Shown here: one piece after another, positions 51,409 through 62,402 of the stretch
Layout of the letters: each line of letters starts with the position of its first letter
Numbering within the stretch: position 1 is the stretch's first letter
From: Cupriavidus taiwanensis
GTDB taxonomy: Bacteria > Pseudomonadota > Gammaproteobacteria > Burkholderiales > Burkholderiaceae
Direction: 5' to 3'
NCBI RefSeq assembly: GCF_900249755.1
Contig: NZ_LT976853.1
Span: forward strand, 2,622,157 to 2,686,156
DNA length: 64,000 bases
Made by a program: the position numbers and the translations under genes
Notes under the pieces: model-generated
What the model was told of the DNA's origin: nothing
The model's input: only the letters and a program-made list of their open reading frames with translations
Database searches by the model: none

Positions 51409-54276
51409 ATGACCGCCCAAGACCAATCGCTTGCCAAGAGCTTCGAACCCGCCGCCATCGAGGCGAAATGGGGCCCCGAGTGGGAGAAGCGCGGCATTGC
51501 CAAGCCGACTTTCGACCCCGCCCGCCCGGACTTCGCGATCCAGCTGCCGCCGCCCAATGTGACCGGCACGCTGCATATGGGCCATGCTTTCAACCAGACC
51601 ATCATGGATGGCCTGGCACGCCATGCGCGCATGGCCGGCGCCAATACGCTGTGGGTGCCGGGCACCGACCACGCCGGCATCGCCACGCAGATCGTGGTGG
51701 AGCGCCAGCTGGAAGGCCAGGGCGTGTCGCGCCATGACCTGGGCCGCGAGAAGTTCACCGAGAAGGTGTGGGCCTGGAAGGAAGAGTCGGGCTCGACCAT
51801 CACCCGCCAGGTGCGGCGCATGGGCGCGTCGATCGACTGGAGCCGCGAGTACTTCACGATGTCGCCGGAGATGTCGAAGGCGGTCACCGAGGTCTTCGTG
51901 CGGCTGTACGAGCAGGGCCTGATCTACCGCGGCAAGCGGCTGGTCAACTGGGATCCGGTGCTGGGCACCGCGGTGTCGGACCTGGAAGTCGACAGCGTCG
52001 AGGAAGAAGGCTCGCTGTGGCATATCCGCTATCCGCTGGTCGAGGCTGACGCCAAGGGGGGCCTGACCCACCTGACCGTGGCCACCACGCGCCCGGAAAC
52101 CATGCTCGGCGACGTCGCCGTGATGGTGCATCCGGAAGACGAGCGCTACGCGCACCTGATCGGCAAGTCGGTGCACCTGCCGCTGACCGGCCGCCAGATC
52201 CCGGTGATCGCCGACGAATACGTCGACCGCGAGTTCGGCACCGGCGTGGTCAAGGTGACGCCGGGCCATGACTTCAACGACTATGCGGTGGGCCTGCGCC
52301 ACAACCTGCCGCAGCTGTCGATCCTGACGCTGGACGCGAAGATCGTCGCCGACGCCCCCGCCGCCTATGCCGGCCTGGACCGCTTCGATGCGCGCAAGGC
52401 CATCGTCGACGACCTCGACAAGCGGGGCCTGCTCGAAGACGTCAAGAAGCACAAGCTGATGACGCCGCGCAGCGAGCGCACCGGCAGCGCGATCGAGCCG
52501 ATGCTGACCGACCAGTGGTTCGTCGCCATGAGCAAGCCCGCGCCGGAAGGCACCTTCTACCCGGGCCGCTCGATCGCCGAGGTGGCGCTCGAGGCCGTGC
52601 AGAGCGGCGAGATCAAGCTGGTGCCGGAGAACTGGATCAGCACCTACAACCAGTGGCTGGGCAATATCCAGGACTGGTGCATCTCGCGCCAGCTGTGGTG
52701 GGGCCACCAGATCCCGGCGTGGTACGACGACGTCGGCAACTGCTTCGTCGGCCGCACCGAGGAAGAGGCCGCCGCCAAGGCGCGCGCCGCCGGCAGCACC
52801 GGCGCGCTGCGCCGCGAGGAAGACGTGCTCGACACCTGGTTCTCGTCGGCGCTGGTGCCGTTCTCCTCGCTGGGCTGGCCCGAGGAAACGCCCGAGCTGA
52901 AGCACTTCCTGCCGTCGTCGGTGCTGGTCACCGGCTACGACATCATCTTCTTCTGGGTGGCGCGCATGGTCATGATGACCAAGCACTTCACCGGCAAGGT
53001 GCCCTTCCATACCGTTTACGTGCACGGCCTGGTGCGCGACTCGGAAGGCAAGAAGATGAGCAAGTCCGAGGGCAACACGCTCGACCCGGTGGACCTGATC
53101 GACGGCATCGACCTCGACACGCTGCTGAAGAAGCGCACCACCGGCCTGCGCCGCCCCAAGGACGCGCCCAAGATCGAGAAGAAGACCAAGAAGGAATTCC
53201 CCGAAGGCATTCCGGCCTTCGGCGCCGACGCGCTGCGCTTCACCTTTGCCTCGCTGGCCACGCTCGGGCGCAATATCAACTTCGATACCGGCCGCTGCGA
53301 GGGCTACCGCAACTTCTGCAACAAGCTGTGGAACGCGACCCGCTTCGTGCTGATGAACACTGAGGGCCACGACTGCGGCATGGGCCCGTGCAACAACGAC
53401 TGCGGCCCCGACGGCTACCTCGATTTCTCGCAGGCCGACCGCTGGATCGTGTCGCTGCTGCAGCGCGTTGAGGCCGACGTCGAAAAGGGCTTTGCCGAGT
53501 ACCGCTTCGACAATATCGCCAACGCGATCTACAAGTTCGTCTGGGACGAGTACTGCGACTGGTACCTGGAACTGGCCAAGGTGCAGATCCAGAACGGCAC
53601 CGAAGCCCAGCAGCGCGCCACGCGCCGCACCCTGCTGCGCGTGCTCGAAACCGTGCTGCGGCTGGCGCATCCGGTGATCCCGTTCATTACCGAAGAACTG
53701 TGGCAGAAGGTGGCCCCGCTGGCCGGCCGCGCCAGCGGCGATGGTGCGGAAACGATCGCTTTGCAGCCGTATCCGCTGCCCGCCGCCGCCAAGATCGACG
53801 AGAATGCCGAGCAGTGGGTCGCGCGCCTGAAGGAAGTGATCGACGCCTGCCGCAACCTGCGCGGCGAGATGAATATCTCGCCGGCCCAGCGCATCCCGCT
53901 GTACGCGCAGGGCGACAGCACCTTCCTGAAGGCGGCGAGCGCACATATCCAGGCGCTGGCGAAACTTTCCGAGGTGCGCGTCTTCGAAGATGAAGCCACC
54001 CTGCAAGCGGAGGGCGCCGGTGCGCCGGTCGCCATTGCCGGGGGCAACCACCTGCTGCTGAAGATCGAGATCGATGTCGCCGCCGAGCGCGCGCGGCTGT
54101 CGAAGGAAGTCGAACGCATCGGTGGCGAAATCGGCAAGTGCCGCGCCAAGCTGTCGAACGAGAGCTTTGTCGCCAAGGCACCGCCCGCGGTGGTGGCGCA
54201 AGAGACGCAGCGCCTGTCCGATTTCGAGCAGACGCTGGCCAAGCTGCAGGGCCAGCTGCAACGGCTGCCGGCCTGA
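51409..54276 (+). CDS. valS: Valine--tRNA ligase
   Basis: Class Ia aminoacyl-tRNA synthetase of 955 residues. HMGH (56-59, in [15 protein letters not shown]) and KMSKS (549-553) form the ATP site. The CP1 editing domain includes [13 protein letters not shown] and [16 protein letters not shown]. The C-terminal coiled coil ([19 protein letters not shown] onward) is the tRNA-binding arm. The start [14 protein letters not shown] is standard. It is followed by galU after about 140 bases. Confidence 0.97.
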   Translation: MTAQDQSLAKSFEPAAIEAKWGPEWEKRGIAKPTFDPARPDFAIQLPPPNVTGTLHMGHAFNQTIMDGLARHARMAGANTLWVPGTDHAGIATQIVVERQLEGQGVSRHDLGREKFTEKVWAWKEESGSTITRQVRRMGASIDWSREYFTMSPEMSKAVTEVFVRLYEQGLIYRGKRLVNWDPVLGTAVSDLEVDSVEEEGSLWHIRYPLVEADAKGGLTHLTVATTRPETMLGDVAVMVHPEDERYAHLIGKSVHLPLTGRQIPVIADEYVDREFGTGVVKVTPGHDFNDYAVGLRHNLPQLSILTLDAKIVADAPAAYAGLDRFDARKAIVDDLDKRGLLEDVKKHKLMTPRSERTGSAIEPMLTDQWFVAMSKPAPEGTFYPGRSIAEVALEAVQSGEIKLVPENWISTYNQWLGNIQDWCISRQLWWGHQIPAWYDDVGNCFVGRTEEEAAAKARAAGSTGALRREEDVLDTWFSSALVPFSSLGWPEETPELKHFLPSSVLVTGYDIIFFWVARMVMMTKHFTGKVPFHTVYVHGLVRDSEGKKMSKSEGNTLDPVDLIDGIDLDTLLKKRTTGLRRPKDAPKIEKKTKKEFPEGIPAFGADALRFTFASLATLGRNINFDTGRCEGYRNFCNKLWNATRFVLMNTEGHDCGMGPCNNDCGPDGYLDFSQADRWIVSLLQRVEADVEKGFAEYRFDNIANAIYKFVWDEYCDWYLELAKVQIQNGTEAQQRATRRTLLRVLETVLRLAHPVIPFITEELWQKVAPLAGRASGDGAETIALQPYPLPAAAKIDENAEQWVARLKEVIDACRNLRGEMNISPAQRIPLYAQGDSTFLKAASAHIQALAKLSEVRVFEDEATLQAEGAGAPVAIAGGNHLLLKIEIDVAAERARLSKEVERIGGEIGKCRAKLSNESFVAKAPPAVVAQETQRLSDFEQTLAKLQGQLQRLPA

Positions 54277-54415
54277 CCCGCAACGGTCGGGCAGCGGCCT
54301 GCATCACGCCCCTGCCAGTCGGGGGTTCTGTGCGGCATCGTCGGACAGAACCGGACAGACGGCGCCCGCGCGGGCTGGCAGGGTTATGGACTGGAATCTG
54401 AGAGGTACACCTGAT

Positions 54416-55306
<891 letters not shown>

Positions 55307-55323
55307 TCGCTGTCCTGCACATC

Positions 55324-55357
55324 AAGAAAAAAGCCGCTTTCGAGCGGCTTTTTTCTT
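55324..55357. terminator. Strong bidirectional terminator after galU
   Basis: A 15-bp perfect stem (55324-55338 with 55343-55357) closed by a TTCG tetraloop, with AAAAAA/TTTTTT ends. It serves galU and the convergent tusA-like gene. Confidence 0.92.
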
Positions 55358-55392
55358 CTTTACCGTCGTTCCCGCGCAGGCGGGAACCGGGC

Positions 55393-55620
55393 TCAACGGC
55401 GGCGCATGTAGAACACGAACACCTTGTCCACTTCCGAGTGCGACAGCAGCTCGTTGCCGGTCTGCTTGGCAAAGGCCTGGAAATCGCGGGTGGCGCCGGG
55501 ATCGGTGGCCAGCACCTTGAGCACGTCGCCGCTGGCCATGTCGGCCAGCGCCTTCTTGGTGCGCAGGATCGGCAGCGGGCAGTTCAGGCCGCGCGCGTCC
55601 ACTTCTTTCTGGAACTCCAT
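55393..55620 (-). CDS. TusA-family sulfurtransferase-like protein
   Basis: A 75-residue SirA/TusA-like protein that carries persulfide sulfur on a cysteine. The N-terminal motif DARGLNCPLPILRTKKAL contains the CPxP signature. It has one domain, and the Arg-rich C-terminus is FYMRRR. It could be TusA of tRNA 2-thiolation or one of the many paralogues; no partner genes (tusBCDE) are nearby. The start at 55620 is preferred, and its promoter candidate falls inside the upstream Nudix gene end. Confidence 0.88.
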   Translation of the reverse strand: MEFQKEVDARGLNCPLPILRTKKALADMASGDVLKVLATDPGATRDFQAFAKQTGNELLSHSEVDKVFVFYMRRR

Positions 55621-55672
55621 TCGTCTCTTCCTTTGATGCTTGGGGGCCGGGAGGCTGGCGGGAACACCAGCC

Positions 55673-56257
55673 TTACCAGCGGTATTGTAGCGAAGCCCCG
55701 GCCTGGCTGAAGTCGTGCGGGCGGCGCGGGTCGTCAATGTCGGCGCCGGTCTGGCGGTCGAAGAATCGCACCGGGTAGCCCCGCGCCGCAAGCCAGTCGG
55801 CCACCGCGAAGCCGGTTCCGGCCGACCACACGCGCACTTCCTGGGGCGCCACCAGCTTGTACTCGGCCAGTTCCTCGGACAGCGCGACGGTGCCGGTCGC
55901 CTTGACGTGATAGGCGATGATCAGTTCGTTCTTGCGCATGAACTCGTAGACGCCGATCAGCGCGACCGATTCGGTATCGAGGTTGGTCTCTTCCTTCAGC
56001 TCGCGCGCCACGCCCAGCTCGGGCGGCTCGTCGCGCTCCAGGAAGCCGGTCACCAGCGCAAACATCTGCTCCGGCCACGCGGCGTTGCGCGCCAGCAGCA
56101 GCTTGTCCTGGTACTCCACCACCGCCGCCAGCACCGGCAGCGGATTGTTCCAGTGCACGAAGCCGCATTCCTGCTGCACGCAGGCGTGGCGCTCGCGCCC
56201 GGACAGCGGCAGCACCTCGAGCGGCGCGCCGCACTGCGGGCAGAATCGGTATCGCAT
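55673..56257 (-). CDS. Nudix hydrolase with N-terminal zinc ribbon (NudC-like)
   Basis: A 194-residue pyrophosphohydrolase. A zinc ribbon (Cys6, Cys9, Cys26, Cys31) precedes the Nudix fold. The Nudix box runs from Gly71 to about residue 93 (GFLERDEPPELGVARELKEE), with the metal-binding REXXEE at 85-90. The zinc ribbon resembles NudC, the NADH/NAD-RNA decapping enzyme, but the protein is shorter and lacks a clear SQPWPFPxS motif, so the substrate is open. It is 45 bases after the threonine aldolase gene. Confidence 0.87.
   Translation of the reverse strand: MRYRFCPQCGAPLEVLPLSGRERHACVQQECGFVHWNNPLPVLAAVVEYQDKLLLARNAAWPEQMFALVTGFLERDEPPELGVARELKEETNLDTESVALIGVYEFMRKNELIIAYHVKATGTVALSEELAEYKLVAPQEVRVWSAGTGFAVADWLAARGYPVRFFDRQTGADIDDPRRPHDFSQAGASLQYRW
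55684..55689 (-). promoter_or_regulatory. Candidate -10 for the tusA-like gene
   Basis: Minus-strand CGCTACAAT (TACAAT at 55684-55689) lies 64 bases before the tusA-like start and within the last codons of the Nudix gene. Confidence 0.35.
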
Positions 56258-56302
56258 TTGGGGGCTCCTGAAGATCTCGTCGTTATAGGTATGGAATGCC
56301 GG

Positions 56303-57334
56303 TCAGGCGCCGCAAGCCGTGCGCATGTCGGCGGCGAGCGCCTCGACCGTCTGCGGCTGCAGGTCCCATGCACACATGAAACGGCAGCCGCCGGCGCCGA
56401 TAAAGGTATAGAAGCGCCAGCCCTTTGCGCGCAGCGCCTCGATCGCCGGCAGCGGCAGCTCGGCGAAGACCGCATTCGACTGCGTCGGAAACATGATGCG
56501 CACACCGGGAATATCGCGGATGCGCTGCTGCAGCAGCTGCGCCATCGCATTGGCATGGCGCGCGTTGGCGAGCCACACGTCGTTCTCGAGCAAGCCCAGC
56601 CACGGCGCCGAGATAAAGCGCATTTTCGACGCCAGCTGCCCCGCCTGCTTGACGCGGTAGGCAAAGTCCTCGGCCAGGCGGCGGTCGAAGAACACCACCG
56701 CCTCGCCCACCGGCAGCCCGTTCTTGGTGCCGCCGAAGCACAGCACGTCGACGCCCGCGCGCCAGGTGATTTCAGATGGATGCACGCCCAGCGACGCCAC
56801 CGCGTTGGCAAAGCGCGCGCCGTCCATATGCACGCGCAGCTGCCGGCGCTTGGCGATGGCGGCGATCGCGCGCACTTCTTCCACGCTGTAGACGGTGCCG
56901 ACCTCGGTCGACTGCGTCAGCGACACCACCTTGGGCTTGGGGTAATGGATGTCGGCACGGCGCGTGACCAGCGCCTCGACCGCATCGGGCGTGAGCTTGC
57001 CGTGCTCGCCCGGCGCGGTCAGCAGCTTGGAGCCGTTGGAGAAGAACTCCGGCCCGCCGCATTCGTCGGTCTCGATATGCGCCAGTTCATGGCAGATCAC
57101 CGAGTGGTACGACTGGCACAGCGCCGACAGCGCCAGCGAGTTGGCCGCCGTGCCGTTGAACACGAAGAACACTTCGCAATCGGTCTGGAACAGGTCGCGG
57201 ATGCGGTCGCAGACCTTCTGCGTCCAGGTATCGTCGCCATAGGCCTGCTCATGGCCGCTGCCGTTGGCTTCCAGGAAGTACTTGAGCGACTCCGGGCAGA
57301 AGCCGGCGTAGTTGTCAGAGGCGAAGTGCTGCAT
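56303..57334 (-). CDS. ltaE: Low-specificity threonine aldolase family protein
   Basis: PLP enzyme cleaving threonine or allo-threonine to glycine and acetaldehyde; 343 residues. The PLP lysine is Lys204 in CFGGTKNGLPVGEA, and VHMDGARFANAVA (DGAR at 171-174) and SDNYAGFCPESL at the N-terminus are typical. It shares the strand with the following tautomerase and aldolase genes, with gaps of 28 to 60 bases, so a short operon is likely. Confidence 0.92.
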   Translation of the reverse strand: MQHFASDNYAGFCPESLKYFLEANGSGHEQAYGDDTWTQKVCDRIRDLFQTDCEVFFVFNGTAANSLALSALCQSYHSVICHELAHIETDECGGPEFFSNGSKLLTAPGEHGKLTPDAVEALVTRRADIHYPKPKVVSLTQSTEVGTVYSVEEVRAIAAIAKRRQLRVHMDGARFANAVASLGVHPSEITWRAGVDVLCFGGTKNGLPVGEAVVFFDRRLAEDFAYRVKQAGQLASKMRFISAPWLGLLENDVWLANARHANAMAQLLQQRIRDIPGVRIMFPTQSNAVFAELPLPAIEALRAKGWRFYTFIGAGGCRFMCAWDLQPQTVEALAADMRTACGA

Positions 57335-57362
57335 GGGGTTCAGTGTGAGACGGCCTGGCGCC

Positions 57363-57551
57363 TTACTTCTTGTCGGCCCACAGCTCGCCGCCGGTGGCCC
57401 AGTTCTCGCGCTTGATGTCGGTGATGATGATGTCGACCGCCGACGGCGAGCAGCCCAGCGTCTCGCAGCTGACGCGGGTCACTGCTTCGACGAACTTGCG
57501 CTTTTGCTCGATGGTGCGGCCTTCAAACATTTCGACGTGGAAAGTCGGCAT
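57363..57551 (-). CDS. 4-oxalocrotonate tautomerase family protein
   Basis: A 62-residue tautomerase. After removal of Met the catalytic Pro1 is exposed (PTFHVEMFEGRT). The rest matches small 4-OT subunits (EQKRKFVEAVTRVSCETL, then IIITDIKRENWATGGEL). Homohexamers of this type tautomerise enol acids; the physiological substrate is not known. The start at 57551 is set by the need for a Pro second residue. Confidence 0.92.
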   Translation of the reverse strand: MPTFHVEMFEGRTIEQKRKFVEAVTRVSCETLGCSPSAVDIIITDIKRENWATGGELWADKK

Positions 57552-57608
57552 ACATTGCTCCTGTGCTTGATTGATTGTTGTCGTCCGGGCGGGGAAAACC
57601 TCTCCCCT

Positions 57609-58382
57609 TCAGTCCCGGTAGGAAGGATCGATTCTATCCAGTTTGCGCAGCAGCGCGGGCCATTCCAGCACGCCTTCGACGGCGCCGTCGTCATGGAGCT
57701 GCGCGGAGGTCGTGTCCGCCACGGCGGCGTCGGGCTGCACCAGCGCACCGCCCGCCTGCGCCGCGATCTGGATCTCGCAGGCCTTGATCAGCGTCGCCAT
57801 CAGCACATAGGCTTCGGCCACGGTGCGGCCTACCGTCAGCGTGCCATGGTTGCGCAACAGCATGGCCGGATGCGTGCTCAGCGATGCCGTCAGCCGCGCG
57901 CCCTCGGCCGGGGTAAAGGCCAGCCCTTCATAGTCGTGGTAGGCCATGCGCCCATGGAACCGCATGGCGTGCTGCGACAGCGGCAGCAGCCCCGCCGCCT
58001 GCGCCGACACGGCGATGCCGGCGGTGTTATGCAGGTGCATCACGCACATGGCATCGGCGCGCGCGGCATGCACCGCGGCGTGCAGCGCGAAGCCGGTCAC
58101 GTTGACCGGATGCACGGTGTCGCCGACGACTTCGCCGCGGCCGTTGATCTTGACCAGGTCGCTGGCGCGGATCTCGTCGAAGGCAAAGCCGAACGGGTTG
58201 ATCAGGAAGTGATCCGGCTCGCCCGGCACCGTGGCCGAGATATGGGTGTAGATCAGGTCATCCCAGCGCTCGACCGCGGCCAGCCGATAGGCGGCGGCCA
58301 GGTCGACGCGCACGCGCTGCTCTTCGGCCGAGACGGGATGGGAAGCGCCGGCGGCGCGCGCGGGCTGCAAGGCAAAAGACAT
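57609..58382 (-). CDS. Class II aldolase/adducin-domain protein
   Basis: A 257-residue zinc-dependent class II aldolase fold. Metal ligands are His116 and His118 (VMHLHNTAG) and His179 (LRNHGTLTVG). VERWDDLIYTHISATVPGEP and LINPFGFAFDEIRASDLVKI are typical of the adducin-like branch, whose members act in sugar, ketone or decarboxylation chemistry. AGGAG lies eight bases upstream of the ATG at 58382, which decides the start against the open frame to 58502. It shares a cluster with the tautomerase and threonine aldolase genes. Confidence 0.88.
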   Translation of the reverse strand: MSFALQPARAAGASHPVSAEEQRVRVDLAAAYRLAAVERWDDLIYTHISATVPGEPDHFLINPFGFAFDEIRASDLVKINGRGEVVGDTVHPVNVTGFALHAAVHAARADAMCVMHLHNTAGIAVSAQAAGLLPLSQHAMRFHGRMAYHDYEGLAFTPAEGARLTASLSTHPAMLLRNHGTLTVGRTVAEAYVLMATLIKACEIQIAAQAGGALVQPDAAVADTTSAQLHDDGAVEGVLEWPALLRKLDRIDPSYRD

Positions 58383-58559
58383 GGGGGACTCCTCGCGCCG
58401 CCCGGCCCGGCGTGCCGGGTACGGCCCCGGCCTTCTGTGCCGCGCCGCGGGCTGCACGGCAGTCGCGCAACCGCTCGCGTGGCGCCAGGCGGCAAAGGCC
58501 ATACTTTAGCGCACCCTGGCGCGCGGCCTCTTAGCCGCGCGTAGCGCTCGGGTAGCTGA

Positions 58560-59837
58560 TCAGGCAGACGGCAGCGGCCAGGCGCGGCGCATCCACGCGA
58601 ACACCAGCGCGCCCAGCGCCAGCGCCGCCGCGGCGCAAGCCAGCGATGCGGCGAAGCCGCCGGTGCGCGCCACCAGCGCGGTCGCCAGCGGCGGCCCGGC
58701 GATCTGGCCCAGGCCGTAGGACGCGGTCATCAGGCCCATCAGCCGGGGCGCCTGCGGCCCCCACAGCCGCCGCGCCTCGCGCATCGCAAACGCCACCAGC
58801 GCGGTGAACGGCAGGCCCGCCAGCAAGCTGCTCAGGGCAAAGCCGGCCACGCTCGGCAACACCACCGCGATCGCCACGCCCAGCGCCTGCATGCCGTACA
58901 GCAGCGCCAGCAGCTTGCGGTTGTCGTGCGCCATGCCGACGCGCGTGGCCAGGAACGCGCCCACCGCCACGCCCGCGCCGAAGATCGGCCAGAACAGGTC
59001 GGCCCAAACCGTGCCGGGCAGCGCCTGGCGCGCGATCACGGGCAGGAAGGTCGCGGTGATGATGTAGCCGAAGCCGGCCAGGCCGTAGGCAAAGGTCAGC
59101 GCCCAGGTCTGGGCGTCGAGCCGCGCGCCGCCCGGCGGCGATGACGGGGCCGGCGCCGCTGGCGCTGCCGTGGCCGCCACGGCCGGCGGCGCGACGAAGA
59201 TCCGCCACACCGCAGCAGTCAGCACCACGCCCAGCGCGGTGAAGGCCAGCCAGCCATGCTCCGCTTGCCAGCCCGCGCCGACCATGCCGGAGGCACCCAG
59301 CCCGGTGACCACGATGCCCAGCCCCGGGCCGCAGAAGATCAGCCCGGCCAGCGCGGGCTGGCCCAGTTCGGCCAGCCGCTGCAGGCACCAGGCGGCGGTG
59401 TAGACCATCACCACGGCGCTGGCCACGCCCGCGGCGGCGCGCCACAGCGACCATGCCGGCATGCCGCCCGGCAAAGCCATGCCGAGCGTCAGCAGCACGG
59501 TGGCCACCAAACCCCACCGCACCATGCGCACCGCGTCGGGCCGGATAAACATGCACACCGCGGCGCCGATGAAATAGCCGATGTAGTTGACCGTCGCCAG
59601 CCAGCCGCCCTGGTCCAGCGTGACGGTGCCGTCATGCAGCATCATCGGCAGCAGCGGCGTGAAGGCGAAGCGGCCGATTCCCATCACCACCGCCAGCGAC
59701 ACCAGGCCGGCCAGCGCCACCGCGACCGGCCCGGCCGCGCGATGCGGCAATGCGGCGGCGGCGCGCGCGGCGGGGTGTTCGGGCTCAAGGCTTTGGGGCG
59801 TCGGCATCATGGATGGCCGTGGGGGCGGCCGTTGCAT
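58560..59837 (-). CDS. YbfB/YjiJ-family MFS transporter
   Basis: A 425-residue inner-membrane protein with twelve predicted helices. The start of the transmembrane part, VALAGLVSLAVVMGIGRFAFTPLLPMML, is the family signature. GYFIGAAVCMF and AMREARRLWGPQAPRLMGLM follow. The substrate is unknown. AGGGA six bases upstream of the ATG at 59837 supports that start over the ATGs at 59810 and 59807. It is divergent from a LysR regulator, with a dyad between them. Confidence 0.88.
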   Translation of the reverse strand: MQRPPPRPSMMPTPQSLEPEHPAARAAAALPHRAAGPVAVALAGLVSLAVVMGIGRFAFTPLLPMMLHDGTVTLDQGGWLATVNYIGYFIGAAVCMFIRPDAVRMVRWGLVATVLLTLGMALPGGMPAWSLWRAAAGVASAVVMVYTAAWCLQRLAELGQPALAGLIFCGPGLGIVVTGLGASGMVGAGWQAEHGWLAFTALGVVLTAAVWRIFVAPPAVAATAAPAAPAPSSPPGGARLDAQTWALTFAYGLAGFGYIITATFLPVIARQALPGTVWADLFWPIFGAGVAVGAFLATRVGMAHDNRKLLALLYGMQALGVAIAVVLPSVAGFALSSLLAGLPFTALVAFAMREARRLWGPQAPRLMGLMTASYGLGQIAGPPLATALVARTGGFAASLACAAAALALGALVFAWMRRAWPLPSA

Positions 59838-59886
59838 TGCGATCCCTGTATGCTACGCTGCCAACAGCATCCCAAAAAATGAATTA

Positions 59887-59907
59887 TCAAGATGCCATAC
59901 ATCTTGA
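59887..59907. promoter_or_regulatory. Inverted-repeat LysR-type operator
   Basis: TCAAGATG (59887-59894), CCATA, CATCTTGA (59900-59907) is a perfect 8-bp dyad that includes the T-N11-A arrangement bound by LysR-family proteins. It lies in the 99-bp gap between the divergent MFS and LysR genes, 49 bases from the former and 29 from the latter. Confidence 0.75.
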
Positions 59908-59936
59908 AATCAGATGCATAACCCCGGAGCCCAGCC

Positions 59937-60836
59937 ATGGACCTTGCCGCGCTCGAGATTTTCCGCACCGTCGTCGAAACCGGCGGCATCACCCGCGCGG
60001 CCGAGCGGCTGCACCGGGTGCAGTCCAACGTCACCACCCGCATCCGCCAGCTGGAGCAGTCGCTGGGCGTCGAGCTGTTCGTGCGCGACGGGCGGCGCAT
60101 GGTGCTGACGCCGTCGGGGCAGACCTTGTTCGACTACGCCTGCCGCATCCTGACCCTGACCGAAGAGGCGCGCCAGGCGGTGTTGCCGGCGCGCCCGCAC
60201 GGGCGGCTGCGCATTGCGTCGATGGAAAGCACTGCCGCCAGCCGCCTGCCGCAGGTGCTGGCCGCGTATCACCAGGCCTGGCCCGAGGTGCAGCTGGAAC
60301 TGGTGACGCTGGCCACGCGCCAGGCCTTCGATGCGCTGGCGCGCTTCGAGGTGGACTGCGCCTTTGTCGCCGAACCGCTGGCCGACCCGGCGCTGCGCGC
60401 GGTGCCGGTGTTCGAGGAAGAGCTGGTGGTGATCACGCGCGAGCACCACCGCCCGGTGCGCGGCGCGGCGGACCTGGAAGTGCCGACGCTGCTGGCGTTC
60501 GAACCGGGCTGCAACTACCGCGCACGGCTCGAGACCTGGTACGGCACCGGCGCGGCGCCGACGCCGCGCGTGCTGCAGCTCAGCTCCTACCATGCGATCG
60601 TCGCCTGCGTCGCGGCGGGCATCGGCGCGGCGATCGTGCCGCGCTCGGTGCTGGGCCTGTACCGCGACCTGCCGGCGATCCGCCAGCACAGCCTGGGCGC
60701 GGCGGGCCGGGTGCGCACGCTGCTGGCCTGGCAGCCGTCGATGGCCAGTGCCGCGCTGCATGCACTGGTCGAGGCCCTGCCCGGGCTCTCACCCGGATCT
60801 CCGGGCTCTCCCGGCCCCGAGCTGGCCGCGGCCTGA
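59937..60836 (+). CDS. LysR-type regulator, divergent from MFS gene
   Basis: A 299-residue regulator. The helix-turn-helix is MDLAALEIFRTVVETGGITR, then AAERLHRVQSNVTTRIRQLE. The effector domain has LRIASMESTAASRLPQVLAAY and CVAAGIGAAIVPRSVL. The C-terminus ends in a Ser/Pro/Gly-rich stretch (SPGSPGSPGPELAAA). The dyad upstream and the divergent MFS gene make autoregulation and control of that transporter likely. The effector is unknown. Confidence 0.93.
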   Translation: MDLAALEIFRTVVETGGITRAAERLHRVQSNVTTRIRQLEQSLGVELFVRDGRRMVLTPSGQTLFDYACRILTLTEEARQAVLPARPHGRLRIASMESTAASRLPQVLAAYHQAWPEVQLELVTLATRQAFDALARFEVDCAFVAEPLADPALRAVPVFEEELVVITREHHRPVRGAADLEVPTLLAFEPGCNYRARLETWYGTGAAPTPRVLQLSSYHAIVACVAAGIGAAIVPRSVLGLYRDLPAIRQHSLGAAGRVRTLLAWQPSMASAALHALVEALPGLSPGSPGSPGPELAAA

Positions 60837-60930
60837 GCGGCCGGCCCCGGCACCGCCGGGCCGCGTGCAAGATGTGCCCGGTGGCCTACACTTGAAGTGG
60901 CGCCACCACGGCACCTTGCGTGCCCCTGCC

Positions 60931-62400
60931 ATGAACCCTGCCACCGCGTTGCTGCGGGCCTTCCGGCTGCTGTCCAGCCTGGCGCTGGCGTGCTGCGCGC
61001 TTGCCTTCGGCGGCATCGGCACCGCGGCGCCGCCGCCGGCAACGACCACAGCCACAGCCACAGCCACCGCGCCGGTGTACGTGATCCCGCTGAAAGGCGC
61101 GGTCAGCCCGGCCAGCGCCAGCTTTGTCCTGCGCGGCATGGCGCGGGCGCGCGAGGCCGGCGCGCAGCTGGTGGTGCTGCAAATGGACACCCCGGGCGGG
61201 CTGGATGCGTCGATGCGCGACATCATCCAGGCCATCCTGGCCTCGCCGGTGCCGGTGGCCACTTATGTCTCTCCCGGCGGCGCGCGCGCGGCCAGCGCCG
61301 GCACCTACATCCTCTACGCCAGCCATCTCGCGGCGATGGCGCCGGGCACCAACCTGGGCGCGGCCACGCCGGTGCAGGTCGGCATCGGCGGGCCGCAGAA
61401 GCCAGACGCACTGCCCGGCGCCAGCCCCGCCAGCGCGCCCGCCAGCGCCCCCGCGAGCGGCGACGCCATGGCGCGCAAGCAGCTGCACGACGCCTCGGCC
61501 TATATCCGCGGCCTGGCGCAGCTGCGCGGGCGCAACGCCGAATGGGCCGAGCGCGCGGTGCGCGAATCGGTCAGCCTGTCGGCCGACGAAGCGCTGGCGC
61601 AGCGCGTGATCGACGTGGTCGCGGCCGACCTGCCCGCGCTGCTGGCGCAGCTCGACGGGCGCAAGCTCACCACCGCCGGCGGCAAGGCCAGCACGCTGCA
61701 CACGCGCAACGCCCCTTCGGTGACGCTGGAGCCGGACTGGCGCAACCGCTTCCTGGCCGTCATTACCGAGCCCAGCGTGGCGCTGCTGCTGATGATGATC
61801 GGCATCTACGCGCTGATCTTCGAGTTCTCCACGCCGGGCATGGTGGTGCCCGGCATCGTCGGCGCGATCTGCCTGCTGCTGGCGCTGTTCGCGCTGCACA
61901 TGCTGCCGGTCAACTACGCCGGGCTGGCGCTGGTGGCGCTGGGCATCGGCTGCATGGTGGCGGAGCTGTTCCTGCCCACCTTCGGCGCGCTGGGCGTGGG
62001 CGGCATCATCGCCTTTGCCTTCGGCGCGGTGATGCTGATCGACACCGACGTGCCCGGCTTCGGCGTGCCGCTGCCGATGGTGTTGGCGATGTCGGCGCTG
62101 TCGGCGGTATTCGTGTTCGGCATGTCGGCGATGCTGATGCGCTCGCGCAAGCGCCCGGTGGTCAGCGGTGCCGACACGCTGGTCGGCAGCCGCGGCGAGC
62201 TGATCGACGACCTGCGCGACGAAGGCTGGGCCACCGTGCGCGGCGAGACCTGGCGCGTGCGCAGCACCACCCCGCTGGCTCGCGGCACGCCCGTGCTGGT
62301 CACGGCGCGCCATGGCCTGGTGCTGGAAGTGATCGCCGCCGGCAGCGCTGCGCCGGCCCCCCTGCCCTCATCCCAACCGACGCCAGACAAGGGAGCCTGA
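60931..62400 (+). CDS. NfeD-family membrane serine protease (long form)
   Basis: A 489-residue long NfeD protein. A signal peptide or N-terminal helix (residues 8-27) is followed by a ClpP-like protease domain. By comparison with archaeal PH1510, the catalytic serine is Ser122 ([10 protein letters not shown]) and the lysine is Lys183 ([13 protein letters not shown]). [14 protein letters not shown] is conserved. Four membrane helices (about 265-410) and a C-terminal OB-fold ([17 protein letters not shown]) complete it. Long NfeD proteins cleave stomatins, and the next gene is one. The gap is two bases. Confidence 0.92.
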   Translation: MNPATALLRAFRLLSSLALACCALAFGGIGTAAPPPATTTATATATAPVYVIPLKGAVSPASASFVLRGMARAREAGAQLVVLQMDTPGGLDASMRDIIQAILASPVPVATYVSPGGARAASAGTYILYASHLAAMAPGTNLGAATPVQVGIGGPQKPDALPGASPASAPASAPASGDAMARKQLHDASAYIRGLAQLRGRNAEWAERAVRESVSLSADEALAQRVIDVVAADLPALLAQLDGRKLTTAGGKASTLHTRNAPSVTLEPDWRNRFLAVITEPSVALLLMMIGIYALIFEFSTPGMVVPGIVGAICLLLALFALHMLPVNYAGLALVALGIGCMVAELFLPTFGALGVGGIIAFAFGAVMLIDTDVPGFGVPLPMVLAMSALSAVFVFGMSAMLMRSRKRPVVSGADTLVGSRGELIDDLRDEGWATVRGETWRVRSTTPLARGTPVLVTARHGLVLEVIAAGSAAPAPLPSSQPTPDKGA

Positions 62401-62402
62401 CC

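Noticed and set aside
55673..56257. Naming the Nudix protein nudC
   Set aside because: The zinc ribbon fits, but the protein is shorter and the NudC-specific motif after the Nudix box was not seen, so the substrate was left open.
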